From Actinomortierella ambigua (taxonomy: Eukaryota; Mortierellomycota; Mortierellomycetes; Mortierellales; Mortierellaceae), in contig JAAAJB010000571.1 of assembly GCA_016098155.1 (NCBI GenBank), forward strand, positions 1 through 22,226: a stretch of DNA of 22,226 nucleotides, given 5' to 3'. Under the pieces are notes generated by a model. The model was not told where the DNA came from. It saw only the letters and a list, made by a program, of their open reading frames with translations, and searched no databases. Numbering within the stretch: position 1 is the stretch's first letter; every line of letters begins with the position of its first letter. The position numbers and the translations under genes were made by a program. Positions 18,821-22,226 of the stretch are shown piece after piece.

Positions 18821-19171
18821 ATGTTGACCACCACACTGCGCTCGGCCACCTCGACGGCTGTCATGGCGCGCATCGCCCCTGTCGCCACCGCTGCTACCAT
18901 TGCCAAGCGCTTCTCGTCCAACAAGGGCTTCCGTCCTCAGGCACCCGCCCCAATGCCCTTGGGCGACCCCAAGGAACAGGCCGAGTTTGAGCGTCTTGTG
19001 CGCGAGTTCAACGAGGCTCCTGCAACGGCCGACCATCCAGATGCTCGTGCGCCTGTCCTGCCCGAGTTTGAAGGCGATACCAACCCTGCCACAGGCGAGA
19101 TCGGTGGTCCAAAGCGTGAGCCAGTGCGCTATGGAGAGTGGAGCTTTGGCGGCAAAGTGGTTGATTTTTAA
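18821..19171 (+). CDS. SDH8: Succinate dehydrogenase assembly factor 4, mitochondrial
   Basis: A 116-residue single-exon gene. SDHAF4/Sdh8 binds flavinylated SDHA in the mitochondrial matrix, limits its auto-oxidation and promotes joining with the iron-sulfur subunit. The N-terminus (1-34) is rich in Thr, Ala and Arg and ends in AKRFSSNKGF, a typical presequence with a likely cleavage around residues 30-33. The family signature is at the C-terminus: ATGEIGGPKREPVRYGEW (about 91-108) followed by GGKVVDF at the very end, matching E-I-G-G-P-x-G-x-E-P-T-R-Y-G-D-W...G-R-x-x-D-F. The ATG is the first in frame, in good context (ACCACCATG). It is divergent to succinyl-CoA ligase alpha, whose product succinate is the substrate of SDH, and is followed on the same strand by IF1. 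Confidence 0.94.
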   Translation: MLTTTLRSATSTAVMARIAPVATAATIAKRFSSNKGFRPQAPAPMPLGDPKEQAEFERLVREFNEAPATADHPDARAPVLPEFEGDTNPATGEIGGPKREPVRYGEWSFGGKVVDF

Positions 19172-19787
19172 AATAGGAGGTTCGTCCCTCGCCTGCCCCC
19201 CCCCCTTTCTCCTCTCCCTGCACCCGTTCTCTTGAAAGCGGCGACTATTCGGCCCTTCCCTGCCTTTCACCACCTACAATGGATCATGGACGATGGAGGG
19301 AGGACACCCACCTGCTCTCCCTTCTCAGGATCATGATCTCATTTCTTTCTTGGCAAGTGACCATATGTTTTTGTCGATCCGATCCTGGGCAACCCTTCCC
19401 TCCCCTTTGGCATCGTAAAGACGAAAGGCCAAGAAGGAAAGAGCATAGGCCACAGGTCGGACCATTCCTGTGGCCACTTGCACTCATAGACATTCCCCTC
19501 CCCCTTTTTCGTGGCATGGCACGTTGAAGGCAGATTCCCATAATAAAAATAATATGTCAATCCACAATTTTTTATGGCGTGCGCAGTACAGTACAAAGTA
19601 CCCCGCGCTGGCTCTCTGTCTTACTTCTCACCTTTTTTGTATGGTGTGGTGTGTGTGTGCGAATGTTTCATCCAAACAAGGGAAGCGCTCGCGAACACGT
19701 CACGTCATTGAATGCCGTCGGGTGTAAAAGGATGTGCAGATTGAAATTCTTGCATCTTTACTTTCCCAATCAAGTTTTTCATTCAAC
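19172..19787. other. Intergenic: SDHAF4 3' flank and IF1 promoter
   Basis: I recognise no gene. Open frames here are short and low in information. A plus-strand AATAAA lies at 19542-19547, about 370 nt past the SDHAF4 stop and 240 nt before the IF1 ATG, so which gene it relates to is unclear. Confidence 0.5.
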
Positions 19788-20170
19788 ATGCTGCCCGCCC
19801 TTGTTTCCCGCGTCGCTATCGCTACCGTCGCCAAGCCCGTCCAGGTCTCCATCATCGCTCGCCGTGCCTACTCTGGCAAGTTCGACGAGCGTGAGAAGGC
19901 TCAGGAGGATATGTACATCCGCAAGAAGGTAAACCCTCCGTTGTTAGTGCAGGGGGCAAAGCGTGAAAAAAAAATATCACGATCTGTAGAACCACATTCC
20001 TCCCGGTCAGACCTCATACTCACAGCTGCTTTTTCTTCCATCATACCCTTATGACTCTATTTATCCGTCAACCTCAACAGGAGCAGGAGCAGCTGAAGAA
20101 GCTCCAGGAGAAGCTCGCTGAGCTCGAGAAGCGCATGAACGAGGTTGACAAGAAGTCCGAGAAGAAGTAA
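19788..20170 (+). CDS. INH1: Mitochondrial F1F0-ATPase inhibitor IF1
   Basis: Two exons, 19788-19928 and 20081-20170, joined by a 152-nt GT-AG intron in phase 0, give a 76-residue protein. IF1 binds the F1 catalytic head when the proton gradient collapses and blocks ATP hydrolysis. The presequence is about residues 1-29 (MLPALVSRVAIATVAKPVQV, then IIARRAYS). The conserved inhibitory segment GKFDEREKAQEDMYIRKKEQ (30-49) spans the splice junction, and the rest is a Lys/Glu-rich coiled coil (EQLKKLQEKLAELEKRMNEV) ending in KKSEKK. Size and layout match yeast Inh1 and the family. The ATG lies in a good context (CAACATG) and is the first in frame. The hexamer AATAAA at 20215-20220 follows the stop by 45 nt. 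Confidence 0.95.
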
Positions 20171-20214
20171 AGGCGATCCTCATCCACTCCTTTCACCTTT
20201 TACACTCACTTTGC

Positions 20215-20220
20215 AATAAA
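20215..20220 (+). promoter_or_regulatory. Polyadenylation signal of IF1
   Basis: AATAAA 45 nt downstream of the IF1 stop codon, followed by a T-rich stretch. Confidence 0.6.
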
Positions 20221-21477
20221 AACAGTTTTAGAGATTTTCCATTACGTATTTTGCAAGTTTGGTTCAAACAGCATACGCGTAGTATGGATCACACGCCTCA
20301 GCTCGTTGCTGTTGCTATTACTCGTCGTGGTCGCAGTACTATTCTACGTGTCAGTGCACACCTCAGTCCAGTAGGGCTGAGAAGAACAGCGTCTTTTCTC
20401 CGACGATATCCATGATTTCCTCCGCCCAGGATTTATGCTGACGTCGTTCCAGCAACTCTTCGCGTTCTATTTTCCTGTTATATAGCAAACCTTGCCAGTC
20501 GATGATTTCTCTCTTTGCATTGTCCTCCATTGTGCTCACACATATTCCGATCCAATACGCCCTTCAAAAAAGAGGGCAATTCCAGACTGAGGCAGTACTG
20601 TATGAAACTTTGACGCGACTGGTGTCGAACGGGGCGATCGACAAGATCAGAATATTGTTTCAAGATTTTTTTCTTGCTTTCTTCAAGCTCGGTACAGACT
20701 CCAACAGCCACTTTAAAGGACTACCGCCTCTTCAACTATTGGTAGAATGTTCACCTTCTTGGGACTCATAAAAAAAAACAGCCAGGCGCAGTGACCGACC
20801 CATTCAGGCGGTCAGTTTCGAGCATATTTCAGTTCGACAATGTAGCTAATAACTCTTTTCCAAGTTGCTCAAGGTCTTGCCCCATTTGGCTCACTAAGGG
20901 CAGATATCATTATGGCCGCTAAGAAATAATGGCCCATACGCCAAAAGAACGATAATGGAGAACGACAGAGGCGGTCATAGCAGGTTCCTTCTTCGAGGAC
21001 CAAGAAAGACACCGTCAAGAAGCAACACAGATATTTCAATCAAGTCTCTCATCAAATCGGCTGACATCCCAGCTGTATTGTTAGAGGTCGGCCGTCCTCT
21101 TATCACCCAACCTCATACACATTATACACACACAAAGGAGCTCGAGGTATAGGGGTGCAAGTGGCAGAATATCCGTGCTTCACGAGCGGGTTCTCCAGCA
21201 GGTAATAGTTCCGTCTCACAGCCACAGAAGTGCTAGGTCCGAGTACTCTTCCCCCTCTTCTTTCCAATTGGACACCTCTATCTGTGTTGCATTCCCCTAA
21301 TTGAGGTACAATCCACTGAAGGATTCCTTTCATCTGTCATGAGAAGAGTCCTTAGTGGTAGGCTTCAGAAATAGTTTCTCTGCTGGCGCACACGCGTAAT
21401 GGGCTGTATCAGGAGACGTTGATTCGGTTGCTTCAAGGCCAAATGTATTAGCAACCTCATTATCAATTTTCCCCTAA
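20221..21477. other. No confident gene; small open frames on both strands
   Basis: Beyond IF1 the sequence loses the pyrimidine tracts typical of the rest of the window. Overlapping open frames exist: plus 20502-20771, minus 20478-20711 and plus 20955-21152 (ATG, but no clear donor site or domain). None matches a family I know. Exons belonging to the GCR1_C-like frame further right could lie here, but I found no consistent splice phase. Confidence 0.4.
20363..20530 (-). CDS. Possible small protein, 55 residues, unrecognised
   Basis: An ATG-initiated open frame on the minus strand running to a TGA. The product is highly charged and helical in outlook (MEDNAKREIIDWQGLLYN, then IEREELLERRQHKSWAEEIM) with a hydrophobic end. 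It could be a stand-alone small protein, the last exon of a minus-strand gene starting further right, or chance. I see no clear splice acceptor near its start and no family resemblance. Confidence 0.2.
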   Translation of the reverse strand: MEDNAKREIIDWQGLLYNRKIEREELLERRQHKSWAEEIMDIVGEKTLFFSALLD

Positions 21478-21948
21478 CGCTCCTACACTACAACAACCCC
21501 TACAGCAACCCCTACAGCATTGGCAATACAGTCCCCTTACCATGATATCTCACATCACCAGTACGTCAGCTCACGCCATCCCCATCAGCAGCAGCAACAG
21601 CAACAGGAACATCAACAGCAAAGCGAGAACAAGGATGGTGAGGCAGCGAAGACAAAAGGCTATGTACTGCTTCCTGACAAAGGTTTAACGATAAAGCGGA
21701 TATGGGAGGAGTTCAATGGCCCAATCGCTGAGGCGAGGAGCAAAGACGCCTCATGGCCGTATACAGATGCACGTAGACGAGCGTAGAAGCACAGGCAGCA
21801 GCTTTTTAAGTTGATTAAAGAAGATGCTAGCAAGGAAGGCCAGTCTGTAGAGGACATAATCAAGCGCCTAGCCGACACCTACAAAAACCAAACGAGTAAC
21901 TCGGTGCTGCAAGAGCTGATTGCAAAGCAGAAAGATAGCACTACATAG
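21478..21948 (+). pseudogene. GCR1_C-like DNA-binding domain fragment with an in-frame stop
   Basis: A frame open from just after a TAA at 21475-21477 runs to TAG at 21946-21948, broken once by TAG at 21784-21786. No ATG lies near its beginning. CTAAC and CTACAG (acceptors at 21505 or 21517) suggest it is an exon of a longer gene. Before the break it encodes a Gln-rich stretch (about 21580-21620) and KGYVLLPDKGLTIKRIWEEF, then WPYTDARRRA. After the break come KHRQQLFKLIKEDASKEG and a helical tail. The spacing of Y-x-L, T-I-x-x-x-W-x-E, W and a basic R/K cluster before an I-rich helix resembles the GCR1_C domain (transcriptional activator of glycolytic enzymes), which I recall as common in Mortierella-type fungi. 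In that domain an aromatic residue often follows the basic R-R-x, so the TAG may derive from TGG. The family call is tentative; the interrupted frame is certain. Confidence 0.45.
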
Positions 21949-22226
21949 ACCAGTAGAGAGGGAGGAAAAAGAGGGACCGAGAAAATAAAGACTTCTTTTT
22001 TCTTGACTGCATCGACTATGTAGCACGCGACCCGGCCAATGAGAGAGTCATTTGTCGGAGCTGACACGAAGAAATCTTATGACATGTGTACTGGTTTGTT
22101 TATTACAGGCAGCAAAGGTAAGGGGTCATTGCAAGAAGGAAACCAGATTTCTATGATTTTTTTCCTTTCCATTACAAAAACCAAAACAAAAGTACAAGTT
22201 GGGCACAGGACTGGGGAAGGAGAATA
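21949..22226. other. No gene recognised at the right edge
   Basis: 278 bp after the interrupted frame. It contains one AATAAA (21984-21989, plus strand) about 35 nt after the final TAG, which could serve as its polyadenylation signal, and T runs. No coding exon is evident. Confidence 0.5.

Noticed and set aside
1..22226. tRNA, rRNA, CRISPR array, bacterial operon or intact transposon
   Set aside because: No tRNA B-box-like sequence with a matching arm, no rRNA stretch, no spaced direct repeats, and no transposase, reverse transcriptase or terminal inverted repeat was seen.

Overview
The window looks like nuclear DNA of a filamentous fungus. Every recognisable gene is eukaryotic. Coding exons are interrupted by GT-AG introns with CTAAC/CTAAT-like branch points, and the products (eL8, succinyl-CoA ligase alpha, SDHAF4, IF1, a WDR26/Gid7-type WD40 protein, a sugar transporter with yeast-vacuolar-like features) fit a fungus. 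Many introns per gene, long poly-T/poly-A and CA/CT runs, and a fragment resembling the GCR1_C DNA-binding domain make an early-diverging lineage (Mucoromycota, perhaps Mortierellomycotina) my best guess. That placement is inference and not shown directly. All gene models were built by hand by matching reading frames across splice sites.

Layout. 1-2322: no gene recognised, low-complexity tracts. 2356-3995 (+): WD40 protein resembling the C-terminal part of WDR26/Gid7, six exons, no N-terminal LisH/CTLH part found. 3996-5346: no gene recognised. 5347-5836 (-): 67-residue cysteine-rich protein with a 21-nt middle exon. 6657-8010 (-): ribosomal protein eL8, with its ATG alone in the first coding exon. 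8546-10451 (-): 568-residue MFS sugar transporter, two exons. 11110-14617 (-): 578-residue coiled-coil protein with C-terminal PPxY motifs, six exons including one of 22 nt. 15536-18549 (-): mitochondrial succinyl-CoA ligase alpha, five exons, first intron GC-AG. 18821-19171 (+): SDH assembly factor 4. 19788-20170 (+): mitochondrial ATP synthase inhibitor IF1, two exons. 20171-22226: a different-looking stretch with a broken GCR1_C-like frame (in-frame TAG) and a few small open frames.

How the genes relate. The right-hand part groups three nuclear-encoded mitochondrial genes. Succinyl-CoA ligase alpha makes succinate, SDHAF4 helps assemble the flavoprotein subunit of the enzyme that consumes succinate, and IF1 restrains ATP hydrolysis by ATP synthase. 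The first two are divergently transcribed from a 271-bp gap. The left-hand genes have no evident functional link to each other. Nothing here is a clearly new system. The less-described items are the small cysteine-rich protein, the PPxY coiled-coil protein, the two micro-exons, the GC-AG intron and the interrupted GCR1_C-like frame.
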